58,360 bases of DNA from the NCBI GenBank assembly GCA_001916035.1, contig MNRQ01000009.1, positions 1 to 58,360 of the forward strand. The letters are read 5' to 3'. The translations under genes and the position numbers were made by a program. The DNA comes from Clostridium sp. 27_14. Its GTDB lineage: Bacteria; Bacillota; Clostridia; TANB77; CAG-508. The notes beneath the pieces are model-generated. The model saw only the letters and a list, made by a program, of their open reading frames with translations. It had not been told where the DNA came from and ran no database searches. Within the stretch, counting starts at the first letter, position 1; each line of letters opens with the position of its first letter. Shown in pieces: positions 49,954 to 58,360 of the stretch.

Positions 49954-50469
49954 CTAATTTAAGTTATTGTTTTTTAGCCAAGAAACAGAAAGTTTATTTC
50001 TCATTTCTTCTCTTGCCATTTCATTAGTGATTTCATAATTTGATGGTGCTACTAAGAATATAGAGTTTGATACTTTTTGAATGTATCCGTCTAATGCATA
50101 CACTCCTCCACTAATAAAATCTACTATTCTTCTTGCAACATCTTTATTTACATATTCCAAGTTAACAATGATAGATTTTCTTTCTTTTAGAAATGCACAG
50201 ATTTCATCTGATTGTTCAAATGTTGTTGGTTGTGAAATAACCATCTTTATTGCTTGTCCCCCTTGTTGTGGCATTGATACAACCTTATTGTTTGTTCCAT
50301 TTTTTCTTCCAAAGCTTCTTTTATCTTCTATATCGTTTTCTTCTACTTCTTCTTGACCGTAATTTTGTGTGTATGGTTGATTATACATATCGTCTCCATC
50401 TAAATCCATATCTGATTCTGGTGTATCCATTCCAAAAAAATTCCACACTTTATTCATTAAAGCTGACAT
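49954..50469 (-). CDS. sepF: SepF cell-division protein
   Basis: This 171-residue protein anchors FtsZ to the membrane. An N-terminal amphipathic helix (MSALMNKVWNFFGM) is followed by an acidic linker. The DUF552 core (about 75-165) shows KMVISQPTTFEQSDEICAFL, KSIIVNLEYVNKDVARRIVD and FISGGVYALDGYIQKVSNSI. AGGAGGTTTTTTT precedes the ATG. It forms an operon with divIVA from the promoter at 50513-50541. Confidence 0.96.
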   Translation of the reverse strand: MSALMNKVWNFFGMDTPESDMDLDGDDMYNQPYTQNYGQEEVEENDIEDKRSFGRKNGTNNKVVSMPQQGGQAIKMVISQPTTFEQSDEICAFLKERKSIIVNLEYVNKDVARRIVDFISGGVYALDGYIQKVSNSIFLVAPSNYEITNEMAREEMRNKLSVSWLKNNNLN

Positions 50470-50512
50470 AAAAAAACCTCCTAAATTACTTTCCTTCGTA
50501 TTGTTTGATACT

Positions 50513-50541
50513 AGTATCTACTTTTTTTGCTATATTGTCAA
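50513..50541 (-). promoter_or_regulatory. Promoter for sepF-divIVA
   Basis: On the minus strand, TTGACA (50541-50536), a 17-base spacer and GATACT (50518-50513). Confidence 0.8.
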
Positions 50542-50626
50542 TACTTTTTAGGAATGTAATAATATTTTAATATTATTGTAATATTTTTGTAATATTTTAT
50601 GGTGTATTCTTTTCTTTTTGTTGAAT

Positions 50627-51857
50627 TTATTTTACTTTTGATAAATCTGGTTTTACTAGCACTTCGTCATACATATTAATAGTTTTCATATTTGATATTT
50701 CTGTACTACTATATCCTAGTTCTTTTAACTCTTCTGATGTATAGTTTGAAATAATTGAGTATCTTTCATTTTGTTTTTTTACTTTTACAAGTATTTTGCT
50801 AAGATATCCTGCTCGATTTCTTACTACATATTGTAAGTTATTTTCTTCTACTATTGATTCATTTGGTACTTTTAGCCCTGTATAGCTCCACCATATTAAA
50901 TCAAGTGAAATTTTTCTATAATTGGATAGTTCTGATATTTCTTTATTGATTTTTAATATTAATAGTGTTTCTTCTTCATTTTCTTGTGATATATATACTA
51001 TTTCCGCTTCTATTTCATTATTATTTGACAATCTTATTTTTACTTTGTCTCCTACTTTTGCTTCTTTGCTTTGTTTTGATGAAGAGATAGTAGCTATATA
51101 TACTTGAAAATTATCTATTATTTTTCCACATTCATCACTTGTTGCTATTAGTTTTCCTGTTTTTAAATTTAGATTTTCTAAATATTGTTTGTTTAGTGAT
51201 GAGAAGTTTTCTGGTGTTAGGGTTTCTTCTAGGCCATCTACTTTGTATGATAATATTCCACTTTTGGGTGCTTTTATTGTTTCTGTTCCTTCGTTTAGTT
51301 CTTTTTCTAGTTTTACTCTTTGATTATTTAATTGTTTTAGATATGAGCCTGATGGGCTTTTTTCTCCTACTATTTTTGCTTTTTTTGTAATTAATTGATT
51401 AATTTTTTTTTCATATTCTGTTAGCTTTGATATGTCTGTTGTTTTGTTTAGTTTTTCAATTTCTTCATCTATTTGATTTTCTACTAATTTTACGTCTGCT
51501 GGATATAGATCTGTTTGTTTTTTCATTGTTTCTTGTATCTTTACATCTAGTTCTGCGATTTGTTTTTTTAGGTTTTCCTCATTTTTACTGTAATAACGAA
51601 AAATATTTTCATTTTTTGCTACTTTTTCGCCTTCGCTTTTTATTTGTTCCATACCATTTTTGTATTGATTTCCTTTTACTACTGTTTCATCTCTTATTAT
51701 ATATCCGTATATCTGATTCTTCTAAGTATAACTTTCCTTCTTCTACTGTAAATATATCTGTTGGTTGTTTTACTAATAAATATATGATATATATAAAGTA
51801 ACAAAGGATTACACATATTATTAATAGAACTATTAATTTGTAAGCATTTTTTTTCAA
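50627..51857 (-). pseudogene. HlyD-like membrane-fusion protein gene with a single-base frameshift
   Basis: A TTG start at 51857 overlaps the miaA stop (TTGA), and GGAGG lies 7 bases upstream, inside miaA. The first frame gives a signal anchor (IVLLIICVILCYFIYIIYLL) and EEGKLYLEESD. Near 51705-51713 the frame slips by one base; the next frame continues GYIIRDETVVKGNQYKNGME and then the rest of a HlyD/AcrA-type adaptor (coiled coil, then a barrel with GVLSYKVDGLEE-like and VGDKVKIRLSNNNEIEAEIV). The whole spans 410 codons plus one base. Such proteins are found near sepF in Clostridia. The single slip could be a real mutation or a sequencing error. ATG 51652 exists but lacks a ribosome site. 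Confidence 0.8.
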
Positions 51858-52783
51858 CTTATTCCCTCCGAAATAATGTTTATATTATTTTGTTTGTCTT
51901 CTGCATTAAGCCATATTGTTTGTTTATTTTTTCTAAACCATGTCATTTGTCTTTTTGCATATCGTCTTGTTTCTTGTTTTATTTTTTCTATCATTTCTTC
52001 TTTTGTGATTTCTTTATTTAAGTATTGGACAACTTCTTTATATCCTAATCCTTGCATTGCTGTTGGAAATTCACTATATTTTTTTAGTATTGTTTTTACT
52101 TCTTCTATAAGGCCTTGTTCAATCATTATATCAACTCTTAAGTTTATTCTATCATATAGTTTTTGCCTGTCCCATAATAATCCATATACTTTGTAGGCAT
52201 ATTCTGGTTCTTTTTGTCTTGATATAATTTCTTGTTCGGTTTTTGTTTTTCCTGTTGCATGATATATTTCTAATACTCTTTGTATTCTTTTTTTGTCTGT
52301 TTTGCTTATTTTTTGTATTGCTATTGGGTCTATTTTTTTTGCTTTTTCGTATAATTTTTCTAGTCCTTCTTCTTCTACTTCTTTTTCTAATTTTTTACGG
52401 TATTCTTCGTCAAATTTTATTTCTGGATATTCTATTTCGTATATTAAGCTATCTACATATAGTCCTGTTCCTCCAACTATAATTGGTGTTTTGCCTTTTT
52501 CTATTACTTCTTTTATAGCTTTTTTGGCGTCTTTTTTATATTCTGCTACACTATATCTTTCTGTTGGCAATACATAATCTATAAGATAGTGTTTTATTTC
52601 TCCCATTTCTTCTTTAGTTGGTTTTGCTGTTCCTATATTCATGTCTTTATAGATTTGCATAGAATCACATGATATGATTTCTCCATTAATTTTTTTGGCA
52701 ACTTCTATTGAAAGTGCTGTTTTTCCAGATGCTGTCGGTCCACATATTACTATAACTTTAGCTTTATTAAAATTATCTTGCAT
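51854..52783 (-). CDS. miaA: MiaA, tRNA dimethylallyltransferase
   Basis: This 309-residue enzyme adds the isopentenyl group to A37 of tRNAs that read U-starting codons. It has the P-loop VICGPTASGKTALSIEVAK, the substrate motif ISCDSMQIYKDMNIGTAKP, PIIVGGTGLYVDSLIYEI and the C-terminal TRRYAKRQMTWFRKN. The length is typical. ATG 52783 is chosen because the ATG at 52795 is fused to the ribosome site AAGGGG. It is downstream of mutL, as in many Firmicutes. Confidence 0.95.
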   Translation of the reverse strand: MQDNFNKAKVIVICGPTASGKTALSIEVAKKINGEIISCDSMQIYKDMNIGTAKPTKEEMGEIKHYLIDYVLPTERYSVAEYKKDAKKAIKEVIEKGKTPIIVGGTGLYVDSLIYEIEYPEIKFDEEYRKKLEKEVEEEGLEKLYEKAKKIDPIAIQKISKTDKKRIQRVLEIYHATGKTKTEQEIISRQKEPEYAYKVYGLLWDRQKLYDRINLRVDIMIEQGLIEEVKTILKKYSEFPTAMQGLGYKEVVQYLNKEITKEEMIEKIKQETRRYAKRQMTWFRKNKQTIWLNAEDKQNNINIISEGIS

Positions 52784-52895
52784 TTTTATTTGCATCCCCT
52801 TCTTAAGACATAATATGTTAGCATTTTTTGTAATAATAAAGATGCGGACCTTAAAAATATTTTAATAAGTACTATTAATGTCCGCTCTTTTGTTT

Positions 52896-53324
52896 TTATT
52901 GGTTGCTGTACATTATTTCTAATATGCCTTTTTGTGTTGTTTTCATGTATCCACATTCCAGTGCCAATAAAATTATTAGTATTACTCCAAATAGTATTAC
53001 TCTTCTAAAAAAATGTGTTTCATCTATCTTTTTCTGATATAAATTATCTATTGATTTGCATATTGCTGGTATAAAGAAACATCCATTTACACCTGAGAAC
53101 ATTAATACTAATACTTCTTGTACACTGTGCATTATTTCCTTACTTGGATATGTGATACTATTTTTTGATATTAAAAATGTTACATATGTTGTTAAAAATA
53201 CTATTCCAAATAGTAAACTCATCCATAAGATTTTTTTTGTAATATTTGTTTTTCCTAAATTAGTAAAAGACCAAAAGATTAAAACTAGAAACATAACAAC
53301 TATTGTTATAATTATTAGTGCCAT
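52896..53324 (-). CDS. Unrecognised small membrane protein, about four helices
   Basis: This 142-residue protein has four likely helices: residues 2-20, 31-52 (WMSLLFGIVFLTTYVTFLI), 70-88 and 107-123 (VILFGVILIILLALECGY). No motif is seen and no family is recognised. It lies between mutL and miaA on the same strand, 20 bases after mutL, so it is co-expressed with them. Confidence 0.6.
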   Translation of the reverse strand: MALIIITIVVMFLVLIFWSFTNLGKTNITKKILWMSLLFGIVFLTTYVTFLISKNSITYPSKEIMHSVQEVLVLMFSGVNGCFFIPAICKSIDNLYQKKIDETHFFRRVILFGVILIILLALECGYMKTTQKGILEIMYSNQ

Positions 53325-53344
53325 TATTAACCTCTTTTCTTTTG

Positions 53345-55723
53345 CTATTTTCTAGCAAATTTTCTTTCTATATCATATTTTGACATTTTTATTGCTGTTG
53401 GTCTTCCGTGTGGACAGCTAAATGGATTTGGTAATTCTAGCATTTCATCTAATAAACTGTGTACTTCGTCTACACTTAATACCATATTTGCTTTTACTGC
53501 TGCTTTGCATGCTACTGTTGCTATAAATTTTTCTTCTTTTTCTTGTTTGGCTGTTCTTGCTACTGTATTTATTTCATCTAGTGTTTCTAAAAATAGGTCT
53601 TTGTTGTCTATATTCATACATATTGTTGGTACTCCTGTTAAACGAATTGTGTTTTCTCCAAATTCATCTAAATCAAATCCTGCTTTTCTAAACATGTCCA
53701 TATTTTCTTTTGCTATATCCATTTCTTTGTGTGTTAATGTTATTATGTCTGGTAATAGAAGCATTTGTGAGTCTTTTGTTGATTCACTATAATAGTTTTT
53801 CTTTACTTTTTCATATAATATTCTTTCATGTGCTGCATGTTGGTCTATTATATACATTTCTTTTTCCATTTCTATAATTATGTATGTGTTAAAAACTATT
53901 CCTATAAATTTATATGGTTGTTTTTTACATTCTGGAATATCTTCAAACATTGATATATTATTTTTTATTATATCAACAGCATTGTTTTCGTCAGCTTCCT
54001 TTTCTTCATTTTTTTCTTCTTCAGATTTTACAGGTAGTGTTCCAAATAGTTTTTGGTACATTTCATCAAAACTTAATTTTGAGTTTGGATTGCTATCTTC
54101 TAGTCTATCTTCTGTGTCTTGATTTCCATTATTGTTCTCTGTATTTTCATTTTCTACTTCTTTTTCCATTTTTCTATATTCTTGCATTAGTTGTTCTATA
54201 GATTGTGGCGATACTTCGTTTTGTTGAATTGCTTTTTCTATTACTTGTGATACTGATATTGGTTCTTGTTGTTCTACATTTTCATTTGTTTTTTCTGTTT
54301 TTCGCATTTTTTCTTCTTGTTGTTTCGTTTCTTGTTCATTTGTTTCTTTTGCTTCTTCTTTATTTTCTTCTTGTTCTTTTTCTAATTGTTGATTTTCTAT
54401 TTTATTTTGTTCTTTTTCTTCTTGCAAATTTTCTATTTTTTCAACATTTTTTTCTGCTTTATTTGTTTCATTTTGTATGTTTGTTAATGTTTCGTTTTGT
54501 ATATCTTCTTTTAATTTTTTTAATTTTTCTAATATTTCTTGTGTATTAATTAATCCATTTGTATTAATGTTTGTATTTTTATTTTCTTTTAGTCTGTTTG
54601 TAGTATTTATTGTATTACTTTCAAAAGCATAAGTTTTTTCTTGTGCATTTGTTTTTATTTCACTTTCTCTTTTTGTGTATTCTTCTATTTGTTTTTCGTT
54701 TGTGTTTCTATTTCCAAATAGTCCGTCTTTGTCTTCGTTTTTTAGTAAAGTGTCTTTTATTGCATGATATATTGCTTGGAATATTTTATTTTCTTCTTGA
54801 AAACGTACTTCTAATTTTGCTGGGTGTACATTAACGTCTACTCTTGCAGGTGCTATTGTTATATTTAATATAACAAACCCAAATTTTCCTAATGGTATCA
54901 TTCCTTTATATGCTTGCTCTGTGGCAGATGTTAATACTTTATCTCTTACATATCTTTTATTTACAAAAAATAGTTGATTTGATCTGTTTGATCTTGCTAT
55001 TTCTGGTTTTCCTATAACTCCATCTACTTTAATATCTTCATAAGTATAAGAAACTGGTGATATTGATTCTGCTACAGTTTTTCCATATATGCTATATACC
55101 ACTGTTTTCATATCTCCATTGCCATTTGTTTGTATAACTGTTTTTCCATTATTTATTAGTTTAAATGCTATTTGTGGATTTACTAGTGCTATTCTTGTTA
55201 TTACATCTTCTATGTATCCTGATTCTGTGTAATCTTTTTTTAAGAATTTGTATCTTACTGGTGTATTAAAAAATAGATTTTTTACTGTTATACTTGTTCC
55301 AACAGATGATGGTGCTATTTCTTTTTCTAATATATCTCCAGCTTCTACAACTACTTTGTATCCATTTTCTTGTTGTTGTGTTTTTGAAATTAGTTCTACA
55401 TTTGAAATTGCTGCAATACTTGCTAATGCTTCACCTCTGAATCCCATAGAAGTTACTGTGTCTAAATCATCTGCTGATCTTATTTTACTTGTTGCATGTC
55501 TTTCAAATGCAATTTCTAAGTCGTCTTGTGCTATTCCTTTTCCATTGTCTGTAATTTTTATAAAAGAAATTCCTCCATTTTTTATTTCAACAACAATATT
55601 TGTTGCTCCTGCGTCTATTGAATTTTCTACCATTTCTTTTATTACTGATGCTGGTCTTTCTATTACTTCTCCTGCTGCTATTTTGTTTATTGTTAAATCA
55701 TCTAATAATACGATATTTCCCAT
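53345..55723 (-). CDS. mutL: MutL mismatch-repair endonuclease
   Basis: This 792-residue protein couples mismatch recognition to strand nicking. The GHKL ATPase N-domain has IAAGEVIERPASVIKEMVEN, ITDNGKGIAQDDLEIAFERH and DTVTSMGFRGEALASIAAI, ending by about residue 330. A Glu/Asn/Lys-rich linker of about 240 residues, mostly low complexity, is far longer than usual. The C-terminal endonuclease domain has IIDQHAAHERILYE (the DQHA(x)2E(x)4E metal motif) and CPHGRPTAIKMS, so it should nick DNA. MutS is not in the window. GGGGGAAAACAG precedes the ATG. Confidence 0.95.
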   Translation of the reverse strand: MGNIVLLDDLTINKIAAGEVIERPASVIKEMVENSIDAGATNIVVEIKNGGISFIKITDNGKGIAQDDLEIAFERHATSKIRSADDLDTVTSMGFRGEALASIAAISNVELISKTQQQENGYKVVVEAGDILEKEIAPSSVGTSITVKNLFFNTPVRYKFLKKDYTESGYIEDVITRIALVNPQIAFKLINNGKTVIQTNGNGDMKTVVYSIYGKTVAESISPVSYTYEDIKVDGVIGKPEIARSNRSNQLFFVNKRYVRDKVLTSATEQAYKGMIPLGKFGFVILNITIAPARVDVNVHPAKLEVRFQEENKIFQAIYHAIKDTLLKNEDKDGLFGNRNTNEKQIEEYTKRESEIKTNAQEKTYAFESNTINTTNRLKENKNTNINTNGLINTQEILEKLKKLKEDIQNETLTNIQNETNKAEKNVEKIENLQEEKEQNKIENQQLEKEQEENKEEAKETNEQETKQQEEKMRKTEKTNENVEQQEPISVSQVIEKAIQQNEVSPQSIEQLMQEYRKMEKEVENENTENNNGNQDTEDRLEDSNPNSKLSFDEMYQKLFGTLPVKSEEEKNEEKEADENNAVDIIKNNISMFEDIPECKKQPYKFIGIVFNTYIIIEMEKEMYIIDQHAAHERILYEKVKKNYYSESTKDSQMLLLPDIITLTHKEMDIAKENMDMFRKAGFDLDEFGENTIRLTGVPTICMNIDNKDLFLETLDEINTVARTAKQEKEEKFIATVACKAAVKANMVLSVDEVHSLLDEMLELPNPFSCPHGRPTAIKMSKYDIERKFARK

Positions 55724-55764
55724 CTGTTTTCCCCCATAGTTTTTTGCTTTTCTTGTTTGTGTTT

Positions 55765-56412
55765 TTAATTTTGTTTATTTTTTATTTCTAATTGTTTTTC
55801 ATATCCTTTTATGCAGTAATATATTGATAACATATATACTGTTAATAATATTGGCATTGTTGTTTTTCCTACTGGTATACGTGTTAGTGCAATTATTGAT
55901 AATAATTCTATTTGTGATATTACTATAATTGCTATTGTTTTTAGTAATACTTTTAAAGAATTTAATTTATAGTAACGAATCATTAGATATATTAATATGC
56001 AGATTGTTGCTATTATAATTGGTGATTCATATTGTTTTATCATGTCTTTTAAATGTACTTGTGGTACATTTATTATTGATATTTCTTCTGCTTTTAATTC
56101 TGTTCCATATTTTTCATTAATTTTTGAGATTATATTGTTTTTTTGTTCTTCTGTAATATCTTTTGCTGTAATACTTACTGCATCTTCATATATTTCTACT
56201 TTTTGTATTATTACATTTTTTTGTCCTATTTCCTCTTTTACTATATCTTTGATGTCTTTGATTTCAAATGTTTTACCTATATTTGCTTCTAGTCTTTTTG
56301 TTTCTTGATAGCTTAATTCCTTATTAAATCCTTTTATTGCTACCATTATTATTCCTGCTATTAAAATAATTGCTAATATTGCTATTACTATTTTGTTTTT
56401 TGTTTTTTTCAT
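55765..56412 (-). CDS. SecF-like protein, strongly shortened and divergent
   Basis: This 215-residue protein has a first helix (about 7-28, IVIAILAIILIAGIIMVAI) and a periplasmic-type domain (about 30-130) with alternating beta segments (FEIKDIKDIVKEEIGQKNVI, VEIYEDAVSITAKDI) that fit the SecF P4 domain. Three C-terminal helices follow (ESPIIIATICILIYLMIRY, TIAIIVISQIELLSIIALT, PILLTVYMLSIYYCI). Standard SecF is about 300 residues with five C-terminal helices. The identity rests on order (next to the SecD-like gene) and topology; direct motif support is weak. It would help pull proteins through SecYEG. Confidence 0.55.
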   Translation of the reverse strand: MKKTKNKIVIAILAIILIAGIIMVAIKGFNKELSYQETKRLEANIGKTFEIKDIKDIVKEEIGQKNVIIQKVEIYEDAVSITAKDITEEQKNNIISKINEKYGTELKAEEISIINVPQVHLKDMIKQYESPIIIATICILIYLMIRYYKLNSLKVLLKTIAIIVISQIELLSIIALTRIPVGKTTMPILLTVYMLSIYYCIKGYEKQLEIKNKQN

Positions 56413-56453
56413 TGTTTATCATCTTCCCTTCTTTTTTGTCTTTATTTTATTTA

Positions 56454-57908
56454 TTATGTAATAAATAATTGATAAACAGCGCTTAATGCTAGTCCCCATA
56501 ACATTACCATTCCTAAACTTGCTATTGGTGTCCATCTTGCAAAGCTAAATACTATTGATATTATGCATATTGGTATTATTTTTAGCCATGATTTTCCGTA
56601 TTCTTTTTTTACTTCTTTTGCTGTTTTTTCTTTTTCATTACTGTTTGCTATTTTATTTGTTAATATATAGTTTATTACTAAAATTACTGCTATTCCAAAT
56701 ATTCCTTCTAGTGTAATTATTACATTTGCATAACGTACTAGTAATAAATATAATGCTGTAAATCCTATAAATGCTATTGAAGATAATACTCCTGTTAATT
56801 TATATCTAAACATAAGTGCTATTAGTCCTATTACTGCAATTATCGCAATTATAGTAATTAGTTGTTGTATTTTTTTTGTTGTTATATTTGAAAGTATATA
56901 TTCATTTTGTGATACTTCATAATCTACTGGTAAATTTCCAAATGATAATGTTGATGCTATATTGTTTGCTTTTTTTGCATTTTCATTTATTTTACTTCTT
57001 GATGTAGATGATTTTCCTACTGTTAATTGTAAACTTCCTGTTCTTATTATATTGTCAAATGATGTTGTTGTAACTTCTTCATCATCTATTTTTATTACTA
57101 CTTTTTTTTGTGCTTCTGTTGTTTCACTTTCTGATGTTGTGTTTTCTGTTGTTGTGTTTTCTGTTGTTGTATTTTCTGTTGTTGTGTTTTCTGTTGTTGC
57201 GTTTTCTGTTGTTGTGTTTATTGTTTTGTAGTTTTCTGTTATTTCTGTTAGCTTGTTTTTTCCTTCTTTGTCAAATTGTATATTTAAGTATACATCTGTT
57301 CCTGTTTCTGCTGTGTTATATCTTACATCTACTAATTTTATATCTGAATTGTCTAATAGCACTTCTTTTGTTTCACTGTCTTGTATTTCAAATTTTCCTG
57401 TTGCTCCTATATTTGATACTATTGTGTCTGTTTCTGTGTTTTCTTCTAATTCTATAAATATTTCTCCTGTTTCTTCATTTAGTCTTATTATATAATTTTC
57501 TATTCCCATATTTTTTAGTCTTTTTTGTATGATTGTTTTTGTTTTTTCAAAATTTTCTTTTGTTAGTTTTTCTGCGTTTTTGTTTACTTCTTCTTTTGTG
57601 TATCCTTTTTCTGTAATTTGTTCGTCTGTTAGTTCTTCTGTTATTTTGTTTCCTTCTGTGTCTTTTATTATGGTTTCTTTATCTTCTTTTGGTTTTATTG
57701 ATAGTATTCTTGCTCCTTTTAAATCCATTGATAGATCGTAATCTTTAATTTGATTTTTCATCTGATTTTGTTTTTGAGTGTATATTCCTACAAATCCTAT
57801 CATTGATATTAGTATTGTTATTAAACATGCTGTTATTATTTTTATTATCCTTTCTCTTTTTTCTTCCTTTACATTTTGGATTTTTTCTTTTTTTTGTTTG
57901 TTTTCCAT
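56454..57908 (-). CDS. SecD-like protein, divergent, with TTTEN repeats
   Basis: This 484-residue protein has a first helix (about 22-45) and a SecD-like P1 region: YDLSMDLKGARILSIKP (the family GLDLxGG-like start), TKTIIQKRLKNMGIENYIIR, EIFIELEENTETDTIVSNIG and TGKFEIQDSETKEVLL. A block of Thr/Glu/Asn 5-mers interrupts the domain, followed by the base region (GSLQLTVGKSS, ASTLSFGNLPVDYEV). About five helices end the protein. The usual second-half motif AIDANVLIFERI is not found. GGAAGG lies 9 bases before ATG 57908. SecD pulls translocated chains across the membrane using the proton gradient; whether this form does is inference. Confidence 0.7.
   Translation of the reverse strand: MENKQKKEKIQNVKEEKRERIIKIITACLITILISMIGFVGIYTQKQNQMKNQIKDYDLSMDLKGARILSIKPKEDKETIIKDTEGNKITEELTDEQITEKGYTKEEVNKNAEKLTKENFEKTKTIIQKRLKNMGIENYIIRLNEETGEIFIELEENTETDTIVSNIGATGKFEIQDSETKEVLLDNSDIKLVDVRYNTAETGTDVYLNIQFDKEGKNKLTEITENYKTINTTTENATTENTTTENTTTENTTTENTTSESETTEAQKKVVIKIDDEEVTTTSFDNIIRTGSLQLTVGKSSTSRSKINENAKKANNIASTLSFGNLPVDYEVSQNEYILSNITTKKIQQLITIIAIIAVIGLIALMFRYKLTGVLSSIAFIGFTALYLLLVRYANVIITLEGIFGIAVILVINYILTNKIANSNEKEKTAKEVKKEYGKSWLKIIPICIISIVFSFARWTPIASLGMVMLWGLALSAVYQLFIT
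57133..57220. repeat. 15-bp tandem repeat inside the SecD-like gene
   Basis: About six copies of a 15-base unit (GTTGTTGTGTTTTCT with point changes), encoding TTTEN on the minus strand. The first and last copies have diverged. The repeat adds a disordered loop to the P1-like domain. Confidence 0.85.
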
Positions 57909-57950
57909 GTTCTTCATCCTTCCTTGTTTTGTTATTTTTTATCTTTATAG

Positions 57951-57979
57951 ATTTTATATTAATTTTTGAAAAATATCAA
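57951..57979 (-). promoter_or_regulatory. Promoter for the secD-secF-mutL-miaA transcript
   Basis: On the minus strand, TTGATA (57979-57974), a 17-base spacer and TAAAAT (57956-57951), about 43 bases before ATG 57908. No terminator is seen between these genes down to hlyD. Confidence 0.65.
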
Positions 57980-58020
57980 CTATTTTATTTGTTTTTTTAT
58001 TATTTTTAATAGAATAAAAA

Positions 58021-58088
58021 AACACTTATCAAAATACCTGATATAATGAATTGTTTAGAAAACATTAAAGTGGGTATTGATAAGTGTT
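58021..58088 (-). terminator. Long-loop hairpin, terminator-like
   Basis: AACACTTATCAA (58021-58032) pairs with TTGATAAGTGTT (58077-58088), extended by AATACC/GGGTAT; the loop is about 33 bases. On the minus strand a T run follows. Confidence 0.6.
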
Positions 58089-58140
58089 AAGTATAAGTAA
58101 AATGATAAACTAATAAGCTAATAAATAGATCAAAAATGCA

Positions 58141-58194
58141 AAAAAAGCCTAACAGCGGACACACTTTCTGGTATGTTTGCTATTAGGCTTTTTT
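58141..58194 (-). terminator. Terminator of the gene entering at the right edge
   Basis: AAAAAAGCCTAACAGC (58141-58156) pairs with GCTATTAGGCTTTTTT (58179-58194), one mismatch or G-U pair, with T runs at both ends. Confidence 0.85.
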
Positions 58195-58271
58195 ATTATA
58201 TTTTTTATAGGTGTTTTTTGAGTCCGCCACCGAAAACACCATTTAAATATTTGGTTTGGTCTGAAAACACC

Positions 58272-58360
58272 TTATACTATTTCTTCTACATAAATGTCAT
58301 TTGTGGCAACTACTATTGTATATTTTCTTAGACCTTGTATGTCTTTTATGTCTTCAAAAC
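58272..58360 (-). CDS. C-terminus of a gene cut by the right edge
   Basis: The minus-strand frame from the edge ends at TAA 58274-58272, with about 28 residues (DIKDIQGLRKYTIVVATNDI followed by YVEEIV). There is too little to name a family. Its terminator follows at 58141-58194. Confidence 0.5.
   Translation of the reverse strand, partial: FEDIKDIQGLRKYTIVVATNDIYVEEIV

Larger units (their letters stand above)
57980..58271. other. Intergenic region with two terminator hairpins
   Basis: No gene is seen. It holds the hairpins at 58021-58088 and 58141-58194, and a GGTGTTTT/AAAACACC inverted pair (about 58208-58239) near the next gene, with a further GAAAACACC copy at about 58263. Confidence 0.6.

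Noticed and set aside
57133..57220. Short repeats that could suggest a CRISPR array
   Set aside because: Units are tandem with no spacers and stay in frame inside a coding region.

Overview
The window is very AT-rich DNA from a low-GC Gram-positive bacterium, most likely an uncultured, gut-type member of the Clostridia. Markers for this are SepF, DivIVA, FtsK/SpoIIIE, IreB, a DUF1292 protein, a sortase, NAD-dependent LigA, bifunctional AdhE, a YjcZ-like micro-protein, strong AGGAGG ribosome sites and clear TTGACA/TATAAT promoters. The taxon is inferred from gene content by eye. Nearly all genes lie on the minus strand. The plus strand is T-rich even inside most plus-strand genes (12.6-15.2 kb, rluA), so the skew follows the replicating strand rather than gene sense.

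Layout. 0-4.5 kb is a scar: a conjugative-element helicase tail joined to what looks like a serine-recombinase tail, abutting a gatB pseudogene (internal deletion, nonsense codon, frameshift, lost 3' end), an intact NagZ-like glycosidase, and a gatA lacking its first third. 4.5-7.3 kb holds a RdgB-like pyrophosphatase, a membrane protein and the conserved ireB-ruvX-DUF1292 set. 7.4-12.4 kb holds a GAF/degenerate-GGDEF membrane protein, a TadZ-like ATPase relative with AT-hooks, a small pilin-like membrane protein and a G5-glucosaminidase wall enzyme. 12.6-15.2 kb (plus) holds an anchored unknown protein and an acyl-CoA synthetase. tRNA-Phe, -Asp and -Val follow, then a YjcZ-like micro-gene, dprA, folD, a phosphotransferase, adhE and ligA. 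24-30.8 kb holds a sortase, HIT protein, minimal alaS, rluA, a compositionally odd small island beside tRNA-Gly, and a duplicated-domain thyX. 31-34.5 kb holds a YgjP-type metalloprotease, the uncharacterised GGGtGRT/NifU-like pair and a YezG-like immunity protein. 34.5-42 kb is a glycolytic block (gap, pgk, nudix, tpiA, gpmI) next to a GH15 glucosidase. 42-50.5 kb holds a beta-CASP hydrolase, a large coiled-coil protein, ftsK, rsmD, divIVA and sepF. 50.6-57.9 kb holds hlyD, miaA, a membrane protein, mutL and a very divergent secF/secD pair. The tail of one more gene enters at the right edge.

How the genes work together: glycolysis to fermentation (gap to gpmI, adhE, GH15), cell division and wall (ftsK, sepF, divIVA, glucosaminidase, sortase), DNA maintenance (ligA, mutL, dprA, ruvX), and RNA modification or charging (miaA, rluA, rsmD, alaS, tRNAs).

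The most notable observations are: a ThyX whose signature motif is split between two tandem domain copies; a minimal AlaRS; the GGGtGRT/NifU-like pair; the AT-hook TadZ-like operon; the minimal SecDF; and a cluster of disruptive deletions and frameshifts (gatA, gatB, gpmI, hlyD, an acyl-CoA synthetase), which means either real gene decay or assembly error.
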